Of a stretch of DNA of 64,000 bases, positions 37,865-48,482 are shown piece after piece. Below the pieces are notes generated by a model that had not been told where the DNA came from, made no database searches, and was given only the letters and a program-made list of their open reading frames with translations. The stretch is taken from positions 1,054,001 to 1,118,000 of the forward strand of contig NZ_CP065218.1 of assembly GCF_015767675.1 (NCBI RefSeq), read 5' to 3'. The stretch is from Vibrio navarrensis (GTDB lineage Bacteria > Pseudomonadota > Gammaproteobacteria > Enterobacterales > Vibrionaceae). The stretch's first letter is position 1. Every line of letters begins with the position of its first letter. The position numbers were made by a program, and so were the translations under genes.

Positions 37865-39301
37865 TTACACACGAGGGAAAGTTTGATAGCGAACGCCCAT
37901 CATTTGTTCCATACAGTGAACGACTTGGCAACTGTAGCCAAACTCGTTGTCATACCAAATGTACAGCACACAGCGGTTGTCTTGAGCGATGGTCGCCTGA
38001 CCATCAACCACACCCGCATGGCGAGAGCCGATGATGTCGCTGGAAACAATCTCAGTTGAGTCCGTGAAATCGATCTGTGCAGAGAGAGGTGAAGCCAGTG
38101 CCATTTCGCGCAGATACTCGTTAAGTTCTTCTTTGCTGGTGGCTTTTTCCAGATTGAGGTTAGCTACCGCCATGGAAACGTTCGGCGTTGGTACACGGAT
38201 GGCATTGCCAGTGAGGCGGCCTGCCAACTCTGGCAACGCTTTAGCGACAGCTTTGGCTGCGCCAGTTGATGTCAATACCATGTTGAGCGCTGCGCCACGA
38301 CCACGGCGATCGCCGTTGTGGAAGTTGTCGATCAGGTTTTGATCATTGGTGTAAGAGTGCACGGTTTCGATATGACCAGAAATCACCCCATACTTGTCAT
38401 TGATCACTTTTAGAACTGGTGTGATGGCGTTGGTGGTGCAACTTGCGGCAGAGATAATTTTGTCGTCCGCTTTGATCACATCCTCGTTCACCCCAAACAC
38501 GATGTTTTTGATGTCACCTTTACCCGGTGCGGTCAGCAGCACTTTCTCTGCGCCTTTGCAGTCTAGGTGCTGGCCTAAGCCTTCTGCATCGCGCCAGACA
38601 CCCGTGTTATCCACGACTAACGCGTTGTTAATGCCATAAGTGGTGTAATCCACTTCTTCGGGCTTGTTTGCGTAGATGAACTGAACGTAGTTACCGTTGA
38701 TGATGAGCGCATTACGTTCTTCATCGATGATGATGCTGCCGTTGAATTGTCCATGAACGGAATCGCGTCGCAGCAGGCTCGCGCGCTTTTGCAAATCACC
38801 GGCTTTGCCACCACGAACGACGATGCCACGCAACTTGAGCGGGTAACCCGGGCCGCTTTTTTCGATCAGAAGACGAGTGAGCAGACGACCGATACGTCCA
38901 AAGCCGTACAACACCACATCACGGCTTTTGAGTGAGGATTCTGCATCCAACGCGCCAATCAGTGCAGTCTGAAGGTAATCTTCAAGGGCCGATGTATCTT
39001 CATGACTTTCCCAGTATTGGTGCGCCAATTGGCCAACATCTACGCGGCAAGAGGCGATGCTCATCTCGCTGATGGCTTGAATCATTGGCAGAGTTTGCTC
39101 TAAAGAGAGCGGAGTGCCAGTGTAACGCCTGGCGACGCGATGAGTTTTGAGAATGTCGATGGTAGTTGCGTTGATCAGTGTCTTACCAAACAGGATCACT
39201 TCGACGCCTTTTTGTCGATAAAGTTTGCCGATAAGAGGTGTAATCGATTCCGCAATCGTTTGGCTGGTTTGCCAGTCTTGGAGATATTTCTCTGGACTCA
39301 T
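37865..39301 (-). CDS. Long-form glyceraldehyde-3-phosphate dehydrogenase
   Basis: 478 residues, about 145 longer than classical GapA. The NAD site VVLYGFGRIGRLLTRLLIEK begins near residue 128. The catalytic cysteine is in ISAASCTTNAITPVLK (about 288) and GRRGRGAALNMVLTSTGAAK follows. The N-terminal 125 residues form an extra helical domain. Such long GAPDHs occur in Pseudomonas and Vibrio besides a normal GapA. A gluconeogenic or alternative glycolytic role is inferred. Confidence 0.9.
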   Translation of the reverse strand: MSPEKYLQDWQTSQTIAESITPLIGKLYRQKGVEVILFGKTLINATTIDILKTHRVARRYTGTPLSLEQTLPMIQAISEMSIASCRVDVGQLAHQYWESHEDTSALEDYLQTALIGALDAESSLKSRDVVLYGFGRIGRLLTRLLIEKSGPGYPLKLRGIVVRGGKAGDLQKRASLLRRDSVHGQFNGSIIIDEERNALIINGNYVQFIYANKPEEVDYTTYGINNALVVDNTGVWRDAEGLGQHLDCKGAEKVLLTAPGKGDIKNIVFGVNEDVIKADDKIISAASCTTNAITPVLKVINDKYGVISGHIETVHSYTNDQNLIDNFHNGDRRGRGAALNMVLTSTGAAKAVAKALPELAGRLTGNAIRVPTPNVSMAVANLNLEKATSKEELNEYLREMALASPLSAQIDFTDSTEIVSSDIIGSRHAGVVDGQATIAQDNRCVLYIWYDNEFGYSCQVVHCMEQMMGVRYQTFPRV

Positions 39302-39892
39302 GTTTCTATTGGACCTTTCACGTTTTTTAAGGGCTGACCTTACTCTCTGAGTGTAGGGGGCAGAAAGTAGGTATAAGGTTTGTAATAGTGTTGTAATATT
39401 TATGTGGCGGAATTCTACAGCCCGATGGGTTATTCTGCTAGAAAAAATAAAGCCAGTGAAAACGACTGGATATGTCGATGATTTAGCCGATTTGCCGCAG
39501 ATATACAGGGCTAAATCACTATTGACATTCGCAAAAGCGCAAACTTATTTTGTGCATATAACGATCACTTTGGCTCAGTGAATGCAACTCAATCTAAATT
39601 TTTGCATTAATTGTTGATTTCACTCGATATAACTACGGAAAAAGTAAACAAAAAATCCTGATTTCATTGCGGTTATTTACAGGATTCTCCTTACCTAACG
39701 TCATCGCTGCGTTTGCATCGATGATCCTCACATTTTCGCTACGGACCATTTTCAGGGAAAAGTCGTATGAAAAATAAGGCGCCGTACCTGAGCTGTCTAA
39801 AAACGGAACATTCGCTAATCCCTGTCGTCTGATTATGAAATTAGTCTAGTATTTAAACTAGGCTAGGCTGCAACTATTCGGGGACACTCACG
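39302..39892. other. 591-bp gene-free region between GAPDH and the sensor kinase
   Basis: It serves two divergent genes. It is AT-rich around 39580-39670. A small stem, CCAGT / ACTGG (39452-39468), and CTAGT / ACTAG (39846-39861) just before the kinase gene are visible. No sRNA with both promoter and terminator was recognised. Confidence 0.4.
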
Positions 39893-42523
39893 ATGATGGC
39901 GACCATGTTAATTAAAACTCGTCTTGTGCTGCTTTCATTACTGCCCGCTTTGGTGATTTTAGGATTAGTAGTGCAACAATTGCTGAACAATCAGCAACAG
40001 TCGGCGTCGCTGGAACAGGCGATGGTGCGAATGGATATCATGCAGGGGGTGACGAAAACGAGTTTGGCGCTATTCGACTATCAACATGGTCAAAGTCAAA
40101 CCTTGGACGAGTTGGAGTTCAGCGTTCCCCCTTCTTGGGGAGCTTTGGCTGAGTCGACTTTGCAAATCACCGAGTTTGAGCAGAGGCTAAACGACGTGTT
40201 AGCGTATGTTAGCGGGCAAAAAGCCTTGACCAAAGAGATTGCAGAACCGCTGTATGCGTCGCTTCATCATGTTTTGTCTACGCTCAGCAGCGCGCATTTT
40301 CACCTTGATGACGACACATTGGAACGTCAAACGAAAATCTTGCTTGAGCTCAGTTTGCTGCAAATTTGGACTATTGAAGAAGCGAGGTTGGTGCCTCCTA
40401 CGCAGACAGGACAGAACTTGGCGGCCTGGTATCGTGTGCTGGAACATCAGCGAGTGAGTCGACAAAACCTGTTGGGGATGGGCAATGGACAGCCAAATGT
40501 GGATGCGCTGGTGAGTTTTCTCAGCTCTGATCGTTATCTCAGCGCTGTGCAGTTTCGCGATGGATTCAGTGCGAGTTCGGCAGACAACCCAATGCTGGGC
40601 CCAGCAGAAAGAAACCTCTACCACTCCGAACTGATTTATCGAGTGCATACCTTGTCTGAGTTAGTCAGCCACTTTTTCGTTAGCGTTGAACGCAATTTAC
40701 AATGGCAAATAGAGCATAAACATCAGCAGTTTGCCGCTATGCTAGGTTTACTCGCAGCACTTCTGACATTGATCTTTTTCTTGGTTAAATCCATCTGTCA
40801 GAGAGTGGAAGGCAAACTCAATGCGATTCTTCGCGCACTGCAATGCCTAATCGAAGACGAGCAAGGCCGCTCTGACTGTCATGTCGGCGTGGAAGGTAAC
40901 GATGAGCTGAGTGAATTCGCTCGACGCATTAACCAGATCATAGACGCTAAGCAGCAACAAACGAAGGAATTGATTGAAGCGAGGGAGGCGGCGGTGTCGG
41001 CCAATCGTGCCAAATCCACCTTCCTGGCCAATATGTCCCACGAGCTGCGTACCCCGCTCAATGGCATTATCGGTATGACGGAAATTCTCACTCAAAGTGA
41101 TATGAACCAAGCGCAGCAGGAAGTGCTTAACGACATCGACGCCTCTTCACAGTCGCTGCTGATACTGCTCAATGATATTTTGGACTTGTCGAAAATTGAG
41201 TCCGGTAATCTCAACTTATGCTTAGAAGAGACCGCTCTGCGCGAAACGCTTTACCAGTCGATTTCTCTCTTTCAGCCCAAAGTGAGCAGTAAAAATTTAG
41301 AACTGTATCTCTCTATGGACGAAAACCTGCCTGCGAAAGTATTGGCGGATGAACATCGTATCCAGCAAATTTTGACCAATTTGATTGGTAATGCAGTCAA
41401 ATTCACCGATAAAGGGCGTGTGTCGGTTGCGGTTGAATATAACGCTGAAACTGCGAGCCAGGGTATCTTGACGATCAAAGTGGCGGACACCGGGATAGGC
41501 ATTGATAAACCGAAGCTGGCCACCATTTTTGAACCTTTTACCCAGGAAGATGACAGCATTACCCGTCAGTTTGGGGGGACTGGTCTTGGTCTCACCATTT
41601 GTCGCCAACTGCTGGCGATGATGGGCGGTGAACTGACCGCCACGTCCACCAAAGGGCTAGGAAGCTGTTTCTCATTTACGATTCCTATCAAGGTACTGGA
41701 TGGAAGCCACTGGAGCCCTGACGAGATAAAAAGAGGTTTGTTGGTAGCCGACTCCGGCCCGTATGTCAATCAACTCGTGGGTGAATGCCATGTTGCCGGT
41801 ATTGAGCTGATTAAGGTTAAGGAGATCAGCCAAGCTAGGCGCTTGAATACCGATTTCGATGTGGTGTTTTATTTCCACGCTGCGGGCAAGGATCTGCAAG
41901 GCGAGTTGATGGCATTGGAGGAGTGTGTGTCGTTGGATAAAGTGGTGCTTTGCCAGCCGCATTTTGCGACCGTCATGCTTAATTCAGACAAAATTCACGG
42001 TATGCTGACGCTGCCATTCTTGGGTAAGCGCTTTAAAACGTGTCTTGAGTCGCTCGGACAGAAACTGCGGCAAAACAACGTCACTGTGCTATCGCCGAAT
42101 GTACACATCATTAACTCAGCCGTCGCACATTATTACAGTAAGAATCATCGCCGCATTTTGATCGCCGAAGACAACCTGATGAACCAGAAGATCGCCAGTT
42201 TCTTTTTAGACAAAGCGGGATATGAATACATGGTGGCCAGCAATGGGCAAGAGGCTTTGGAAGCGATTATGTACAGTGGTCGATTCGACGCAATTCTTAT
42301 GGACTGCATGATGCCGGTCATGGATGGCATTACTGCGACACGTGAAATTCGTCGCTGGGAGAACGAGCAGGGGAGTGATAAGACGTTGATTATTGCACTG
42401 ACGGCGAGTGTGCTTGAGGAAGATATCCAAAGCTGTTTCGATGCGGGAATGGATGCGTATCTACCTAAACCTTATAAATCCAATCAGCTATATGAACTGT
42501 TTGATGAACTCATGGCCTCCTAG
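39893..42523 (+). CDS. Hybrid sensor histidine kinase with periplasmic NIT-like sensor
   Basis: 876 residues. TM1 (about 7-27) and TM2 (about 282-302) bracket a 250-residue periplasmic helical region whose pattern (LSLLQIWTIEEARLVPP, LEHQRVSRQNLLG) resembles nitrate/nitrite-sensing-type helical bundles. HAMP-like linker, HisKA (FLANMSHELRTPLNG, His about 383), HATPase (NLIGNAVKFTD, ADTGIGIDK, GGTGLGLTICRQLL) and a C-terminal receiver (ILMDCMMPVMDG, Asp about 804) follow. A degenerate second receiver-like segment lies between 590 and 720. No HPt domain and no adjacent response regulator, so it may feed an HPt protein elsewhere such as LuxU. Confidence 0.85.
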   Translation: MMATMLIKTRLVLLSLLPALVILGLVVQQLLNNQQQSASLEQAMVRMDIMQGVTKTSLALFDYQHGQSQTLDELEFSVPPSWGALAESTLQITEFEQRLNDVLAYVSGQKALTKEIAEPLYASLHHVLSTLSSAHFHLDDDTLERQTKILLELSLLQIWTIEEARLVPPTQTGQNLAAWYRVLEHQRVSRQNLLGMGNGQPNVDALVSFLSSDRYLSAVQFRDGFSASSADNPMLGPAERNLYHSELIYRVHTLSELVSHFFVSVERNLQWQIEHKHQQFAAMLGLLAALLTLIFFLVKSICQRVEGKLNAILRALQCLIEDEQGRSDCHVGVEGNDELSEFARRINQIIDAKQQQTKELIEAREAAVSANRAKSTFLANMSHELRTPLNGIIGMTEILTQSDMNQAQQEVLNDIDASSQSLLILLNDILDLSKIESGNLNLCLEETALRETLYQSISLFQPKVSSKNLELYLSMDENLPAKVLADEHRIQQILTNLIGNAVKFTDKGRVSVAVEYNAETASQGILTIKVADTGIGIDKPKLATIFEPFTQEDDSITRQFGGTGLGLTICRQLLAMMGGELTATSTKGLGSCFSFTIPIKVLDGSHWSPDEIKRGLLVADSGPYVNQLVGECHVAGIELIKVKEISQARRLNTDFDVVFYFHAAGKDLQGELMALEECVSLDKVVLCQPHFATVMLNSDKIHGMLTLPFLGKRFKTCLESLGQKLRQNNVTVLSPNVHIINSAVAHYYSKNHRRILIAEDNLMNQKIASFFLDKAGYEYMVASNGQEALEAIMYSGRFDAILMDCMMPVMDGITATREIRRWENEQGSDKTLIIALTASVLEEDIQSCFDAGMDAYLPKPYKSNQLYELFDELMAS

Positions 42524-42569
42524 TCAAGACTACGCAGTCGCCAATTGCTAGGGCGACTGCGTCTTGAAG

Positions 42570-43910
42570 TTAGCGAGTTGGTGATTGCGCTGAATCCACT
42601 TGATTGAGCAATTTGTTCAGCGCAGAACGATAGCTAAGCCAAGCGACAAAGCCCGCCAGCAGGTTGCCCAGTGCTGCGCCAATAAATAGCCCTTGCAACC
42701 CCGCTAACTGGGCGCCGATCCACAAGCAGGGTAAGAAGAATGCGAACAGGCGTAGCGCGGAAATGGTCAAAGCGGTATAGGACTTACCCAGCGCATTACA
42801 GACTGAAACCATTAGCATACAGATGCCTAGTGGGCCAAGGCTCAGCGGCACAATCAGCAAGTGCATGTTGAGCACCGACTCTACGTCGTGATCGCTGGTC
42901 ATTAGTGTGGACAGCTGGCCCGCCAAAAGCATGCTGACTATCGCCAGAGCGGATTGGAACAGAAGTACAAAGCGAGTGGCAATGTTCACCAGTGATTGAA
43001 TATCGGCGAACTTTTTTGCTCCCAAAAGACGCCCAACCATCGGCGGCATCGACATGGTCAGGGCAAGCACGCCGACCAAGGTAAAAAACTCGAAACGTGA
43101 ACCAAGAGCCCAAGAAGCGACAGCCGCAGTACCGAAGCCTGCGATGAGTTTGGTTGCCAGCATCGAAGAGACAGGCGGTAACAACTGGCTAATCATCGCC
43201 GGGCCCATAATATGGCCTATAGCGGCAACGCTTGCAGAGACGTTAAGATCGTCTTTGGCAAAACTGATCCATGAGTTGCGCTGTAGTCGCGGTGCGATGA
43301 CTAAAATGCCAAAACCAAAAGCGATGATGGTTGCAATCGCAGCACCTTCGATCCCCATATCCAAGGTGAAGATAAACAGCGGATCCAATGCCAAGTTCAG
43401 ACCACTGGTCACCATCATCATGGTGCCTGGCAGTATCGTATTGCCGTTCGAACGACAAATGCTGTAGAGAAAATAGAGCATCGCTCCAGTCCAGGCACTG
43501 ATAAGCCAGTAGGGCCAGTAGCTGTCGATGATGGCGTACACACTTTCTGGTGCGCCGAGAAGTTGTAAAATCCAGTGGCGAGTAAACCAAAGTAATGCAC
43601 ACACCAAAGCAATGCCCACTGCGCCCATGAGTACAATAAGCCCTGCCAGTTGGCGAGCATATTGCGTTTGATTCGCGCCTAATGCTTTGGAAATCACGGC
43701 CGTGGTCGCAATACCCAAACCGACTTGAATGCCGATGATCACCATTTGTAGCGGCAGGGTAAACCCTTGTGCGGCCAACGGCAAAATGCCCAACTGCCCG
43801 ATAAAGGCGCTATCAACTAATTGGAAACTCATGAGTGAGAGCACGCCGAAAAGCATCGGCCACGTCATGGCGAAAAGCTGACGTGATAACGAAGGAGTAT
43901 TTTGTGTCAT
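42570..43910 (-). CDS. MATE-family efflux transporter
   Basis: 446 residues with 12 predicted helices. The start TWPMLFGVLSLMSFQLVDSA, then FIGQLGILPLAAQGFTLPLQ, is the typical MATE N-terminal half (a DinF/NorM relative). It exports organic cations or metabolites using Na+ or H+. The ATG at 43910 is chosen over a TTG at 43940. Convergent with the sensor kinase gene, 46 nt apart. Confidence 0.88.
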   Translation of the reverse strand: MTQNTPSLSRQLFAMTWPMLFGVLSLMSFQLVDSAFIGQLGILPLAAQGFTLPLQMVIIGIQVGLGIATTAVISKALGANQTQYARQLAGLIVLMGAVGIALVCALLWFTRHWILQLLGAPESVYAIIDSYWPYWLISAWTGAMLYFLYSICRSNGNTILPGTMMMVTSGLNLALDPLFIFTLDMGIEGAAIATIIAFGFGILVIAPRLQRNSWISFAKDDLNVSASVAAIGHIMGPAMISQLLPPVSSMLATKLIAGFGTAAVASWALGSRFEFFTLVGVLALTMSMPPMVGRLLGAKKFADIQSLVNIATRFVLLFQSALAIVSMLLAGQLSTLMTSDHDVESVLNMHLLIVPLSLGPLGICMLMVSVCNALGKSYTALTISALRLFAFFLPCLWIGAQLAGLQGLFIGAALGNLLAGFVAWLSYRSALNKLLNQVDSAQSPTR

Positions 43911-44021
43911 AAATTCGATGTGTGAGCGGTCATGGCACAAAGTCTACATGACTCAGACAACTTGTGGGAAAAAGATTCATCCCGTTTTTCTGTGTGGTTA
44001 AGAGCCGATGGTTCAGGCAAT

Positions 44022-44044
44022 AAAAAACCTCACCGAAGTGAGGC
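44022..44044 (-). terminator. yeeX terminator
   Basis: CCTCAC-TTCG-GTGAGG with a UUCG tetraloop followed by TTTTTTA on the minus strand. Confidence 0.92.
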
Positions 44045-44077
44045 TTAGCTAACTGGCAAACTGTAAATGCAGCGGGC

Positions 44078-44395
44078 TTATTTCTTAGCACCAGTTGCTT
44101 GTTTATCTACTTCTGTCAGCTCGCGAATGCGACGGCTGATGTCGCGACGCGCTTTCGAAATCTCTGCGCTCTTGATGATGTGATCGTCGACGCGGTCTTC
44201 GTAGTCGGCTTTCATGTTCTTGATGATGGTTAGAATTTCATCATAAGTCATGTTGGGTTTAATGTAATCCAATAGGTTTTCGAGCAGTTCAACCCGTTTG
44301 CTGTTGTCGCGAACTTTTTTCTCATTGTCCAACAGTTCACGTTTCAGTTTGTTCTTGCGGCGTGCCTGCGCGACAATTTCAAATACCGTATTCAT
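44078..44395 (-). CDS. yeeX: DUF496 / YeeX-family coiled-coil protein
   Basis: 105 residues, strongly helical and charged: [57 protein letters not shown]. These match the UPF0265/YeeX family. The function is unknown; a nucleoid- or RNA-associated role has been suggested for relatives. Monocistronic. Confidence 0.88.
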   Translation of the reverse strand: MNTVFEIVAQARRKNKLKRELLDNEKKVRDNSKRVELLENLLDYIKPNMTYDEILTIIKNMKADYEDRVDDHIIKSAEISKARRDISRRIRELTEVDKQATGAKK

Positions 44396-44613
44396 AGGTC
44401 CCTTACCTCAAATGTGAATGTGAAAAAGCAAAATAACTTCAAGATACCCTTCTTATTCTCGCTTTGAGCGCTATCTTGAGGTCACTCTTCTCGGCGATTC
44501 GTCCCGTCACAGATTAAAGCACATCATACACAGCCATAACAGCTTTTAGATCAAGCCAATGCCTGTCTGGATAAGAAAAATACAGATTTTGCCCTGCGAA
44601 TTGTGTTTAACCA

Positions 44614-44871
44614 ATGGTTCGCTATATTATCTGCGCAACAAATCAATCGATAGCCAAACAAAGTCGTATGACCTACGTAAATTCCACGCTGGAAAATGCC
44701 GAGAAATCCAGCGATCAAAACGCAAAAGATGTGTGTCAGAAGTTAAAGTACGCCTATATTGATGAAAGAGTCCGATTAGAAATCGTCGAAGTTGAGCTAA
44801 ATCGCACCAAGATCGTGATGGTGGATGAAAAGGGAAGAATGCGTAAGATTTCACTGATACCAGAGCACTAA
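44614..44871 (+). CDS. Small conserved hypothetical protein
   Basis: Up to 85 residues from ATG 44614; an alternative start at 44668 gives 67 residues beginning MTYVNSTLENAEKSSDQNAK. The C-terminal part is a compact beta-type sequence (RLEIVEVELNRTKIVMVDEK). Neither start has a strong ribosome-binding site. Not recognised. Confidence 0.5.
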   Translation: MVRYIICATNQSIAKQSRMTYVNSTLENAEKSSDQNAKDVCQKLKYAYIDERVRLEIVEVELNRTKIVMVDEKGRMRKISLIPEH

Positions 44872-44970
44872 CATTTTGAGTTAAAAAAGAAAAACGTGTT
44901 ATGGTGTCACGTAAAATAGCCCTATAAGCCAGATGGTTGTATGCGCAAAATAACAATAAGGATAAGCCAA

Positions 44971-45630
44971 ATGAAGATTGAATTGACCGCCGTTGAAGCA
45001 CGTGCCATTGGATGTTTGATTGAAAAAGAAGTGACCACGCCAGACCAATATCCGCTGAGCTTAAATGCCCTGACTAACGCTTGCAACCAAAAAAGCAACC
45101 GTGAGCCAGTGATGAATTTGTCAGAGTCTGACGTGTTGGATGCCGTCGATCAACTGATTGCTCGCCGTTTGGTCAGTGACGAAAGTGGCTTTAACAGCCG
45201 TGTGAGCAAATACCAGCACCGTTTCTGCAATACCGAGTTCGGTGATTTAAAACTATCGGCTCAGGAGAAAGGCATTGTCTGTTGCATGCTCCTGCGCGGT
45301 GCACAAACACCGGGTGAACTGCGTACCCGGACCAATCGTCTCGCAAACTTTGCCGATGTTAAAGAAGTAGAGACGGTGTTGGACAGATTGGCGAGTGAAG
45401 AACGTGGCCAGTTGGTGGTAAAACTGCCGATTGAGCCCGGTAAACGCGAATCGCGTTATATGCATCAGTTTTGTGGTGAAGTAGATGCGAGCCAAGTGGC
45501 CCTGTCGATGCCGGTTCATGCTGCCAGTCACCCCGCAGGCGATCAGCGAATCGCTGAATTAGAAGAGCAAGTGAGCGCCCTCAGGGAGGAACTGGATGAG
45601 CTTAAAGCCTTAGTTCAATCGCTCCTGTAA
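44971..45630 (+). CDS. yceH: YceH-family (DUF480) protein
   Basis: 219 residues: [50 protein letters not shown] and [20 protein letters not shown] are the conserved DUF480 blocks, forming tandem winged-helix domains. The C-terminus is a coiled coil ([20 protein letters not shown]). AAGGATAAG precedes the ATG at 44971, which is preferred over 44941. Function not established. Its stop overlaps the next ATG. Confidence 0.92.
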   Translation: MKIELTAVEARAIGCLIEKEVTTPDQYPLSLNALTNACNQKSNREPVMNLSESDVLDAVDQLIARRLVSDESGFNSRVSKYQHRFCNTEFGDLKLSAQEKGIVCCMLLRGAQTPGELRTRTNRLANFADVKEVETVLDRLASEERGQLVVKLPIEPGKRESRYMHQFCGEVDASQVALSMPVHAASHPAGDQRIAELEEQVSALREELDELKALVQSLL

Positions 45631-45926
45631 TGAATCAATGTTCTGTGGGTTCGGATTGGTCAGTCTATCTGATCCGAACTCGTCTCAATGCCCTTTATTG
45701 CGGCATCAGCAATAATGTCGAGCGACGCTTTAGCCAGCATCAACTAGGGAAAGGCGCCAAAGCGTTACGTGGTAAAGGGCCATTGGTGCTCGAATGGTCC
45801 TATCCTGTTGGTGATAAAAGCACGGCGTTGAAAATCGAACGTCACATCAAATCGCTACCCAAAAGAGACAAAGAGCGCCTAATAAAAGGTGATCTATGTT
45901 TGCCTATCGATAATTTCCCTTATTGA
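45630..45926 (+). CDS. GIY-YIG domain nuclease (UPF0213, YhbQ-like)
   Basis: 98 residues: [20 protein letters not shown] carries the GIY-YIG pattern (VYL...LYCGIS) and [20 protein letters not shown] supplies the conserved Arg and His. Small stand-alone members of this family may act on DNA ends. Overlaps the yceH stop by one base (TAATG), so it is translationally coupled. Confidence 0.9.
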   Translation: MNQCSVGSDWSVYLIRTRLNALYCGISNNVERRFSQHQLGKGAKALRGKGPLVLEWSYPVGDKSTALKIERHIKSLPKRDKERLIKGDLCLPIDNFPY

Positions 45927-45998
45927 TATCACTATTCTCAATATAAAACTGATACGCTTTTATTGGACTTGATGAATAACAACAAGGATTGAGCGCAT

Positions 45999-47159
45999 AT
46001 GCAGCAGCACAATAAAATCGCAGTGGGTATCGGCTTAGCACTGGCTTCACTTTCTTCCTTCGCGGCTAACCACGTTGCGGACGGACGCGGCAACGGCATG
46101 GGCAATACCGGAGTTGCATCGGCAGACTACCTGACCGCACCATTTTACAATCCGGCCCTCGTCGCCGATTTCAAGCAGCAGGATGATTTTGGACTTCTCT
46201 TACCCTCGTTTGGCGTGAATGTCCGAGACAGTGATGACAGTTTGACGACCATTGACGATCTACAAGATGCCATCGACCGATATGAGAATTCGGCCAAAGG
46301 GCAGGATCAGATTGATCAACTCAACCGTTATATGGATGACTTACAAGGGAACACTCCTCTTACCGTTAGCAGCAGTTTAGGGTTGGCGCTAGCCATTCCG
46401 ACCAAAGCGCTTTCTACGAACTTGTTTGCCAGAGGTTACGTTGAGATCGTCGCGTTGCCAGTCATCGTCGATTCAAACGGTAATACGGCGGCGGACGTAG
46501 AAGATCGCTATACCGACTCAAGTGTGAAAATGGCGGCATTTGGTTATACCGAGTTTGGTTTGGCGCTGGCCAAAGAGCTTACCTTCTCCGAACAGCGCGT
46601 TTCGCTGGGCGTTACGCCAAAACTGCAAAAGATGACCACCTATTTTGTTCAGCCCTCGGTCAAAGATTTTGATGTCGAAGATTATGATGACAGTGAACAT
46701 GAAGAATCGGCCTTCAACCTCGATTTAGGTGCGGTTTGGTATAAGGATGAGTTCCGTGTTGCCTTTGCGATAAAAGATCTATTGAGCCAAACCATCGATT
46801 TGAAGGACAAAACCGGACTGAAGAAGGACACCTATGAGCTAAACACTCAGATCACCCTCGGTGCGGCTTATTCAGGTGAGCTTCTGACGGCAGCGATTGA
46901 TTTTGACCTTACCAAGCAAGAGCGGTTTAAGTCACTTAACGATGAAACGCAGTTTGTTCGTTTGGGGGTGGAAGGCAATGCTTGGGGATGGGCGCAGCTA
47001 CGTGCGGGCTATGAAATGGATCTCGAAGACACGGTAGAAAATGCGTTTACATTCGGTATTGGTATCAGTCCATTTGATGTGGTTAGCTTGGATCTGGCAG
47101 CCAGCTATGCGGGTGAAAACCAGTTTGGCGTTTCGGGAAATTTGGCCTTTACGTTCTAA
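45999..47159 (+). CDS. TraF-like outer-membrane beta-barrel protein
   Basis: 386 residues with a signal peptide (QHNKIAVGIGLALASLSSFA). The mature start NHVADGRGNGMGNTGVASAD with YLTAPFYNPALVA is typical of the chromosomal TraF_2 family, distantly FadL-like. Alternating beta strands and a C-terminal aromatic residue (NLAFTF) fit an outer-membrane barrel. It is not part of a conjugation operon here, so a transfer role is unlikely. AAGGATTGAG precedes the ATG. Confidence 0.78.
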   Translation: MQQHNKIAVGIGLALASLSSFAANHVADGRGNGMGNTGVASADYLTAPFYNPALVADFKQQDDFGLLLPSFGVNVRDSDDSLTTIDDLQDAIDRYENSAKGQDQIDQLNRYMDDLQGNTPLTVSSSLGLALAIPTKALSTNLFARGYVEIVALPVIVDSNGNTAADVEDRYTDSSVKMAAFGYTEFGLALAKELTFSEQRVSLGVTPKLQKMTTYFVQPSVKDFDVEDYDDSEHEESAFNLDLGAVWYKDEFRVAFAIKDLLSQTIDLKDKTGLKKDTYELNTQITLGAAYSGELLTAAIDFDLTKQERFKSLNDETQFVRLGVEGNAWGWAQLRAGYEMDLEDTVENAFTFGIGISPFDVVSLDLAASYAGENQFGVSGNLAFTF

Positions 47160-47210
47160 AAACTGAAAAGCACTGATTCTTTCCTCTCGCCATGTCGTGT
47201 ATGGAATAAT

Positions 47211-47253
47211 AAAGCCCTCAAGCGTAGAGTTCTACTCGCTTGGGGGCTTTTTA
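47211..47253 (+). terminator. Terminator after the TraF-like gene
   Basis: AGCCCTCAAGCG / CGCTTGGGGGCT (one G-T pair), loop about 13 nt, then TTTTTAG. Confidence 0.88.
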
Positions 47254-47369
47254 GTCAATGCTAAAATGGATAGACAAATTGTGACACTGAACTGGAGTCT
47301 TAACAGATTTCACGTTACTCTTTCAGTACAACCTGGTTAGGTCATGCCAATAATAAATTCCAAGAATAA

Positions 47370-48479
<1,110 letters not shown>

Positions 48480-48482
48480 TGA

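Noticed and set aside
39549..39572. TGTGCATATAACGATCAC as a CRP site before the sensor kinase
   Set aside because: The spacing between TGTG and TCAC halves is wrong (too long) for a CRP dimer site.
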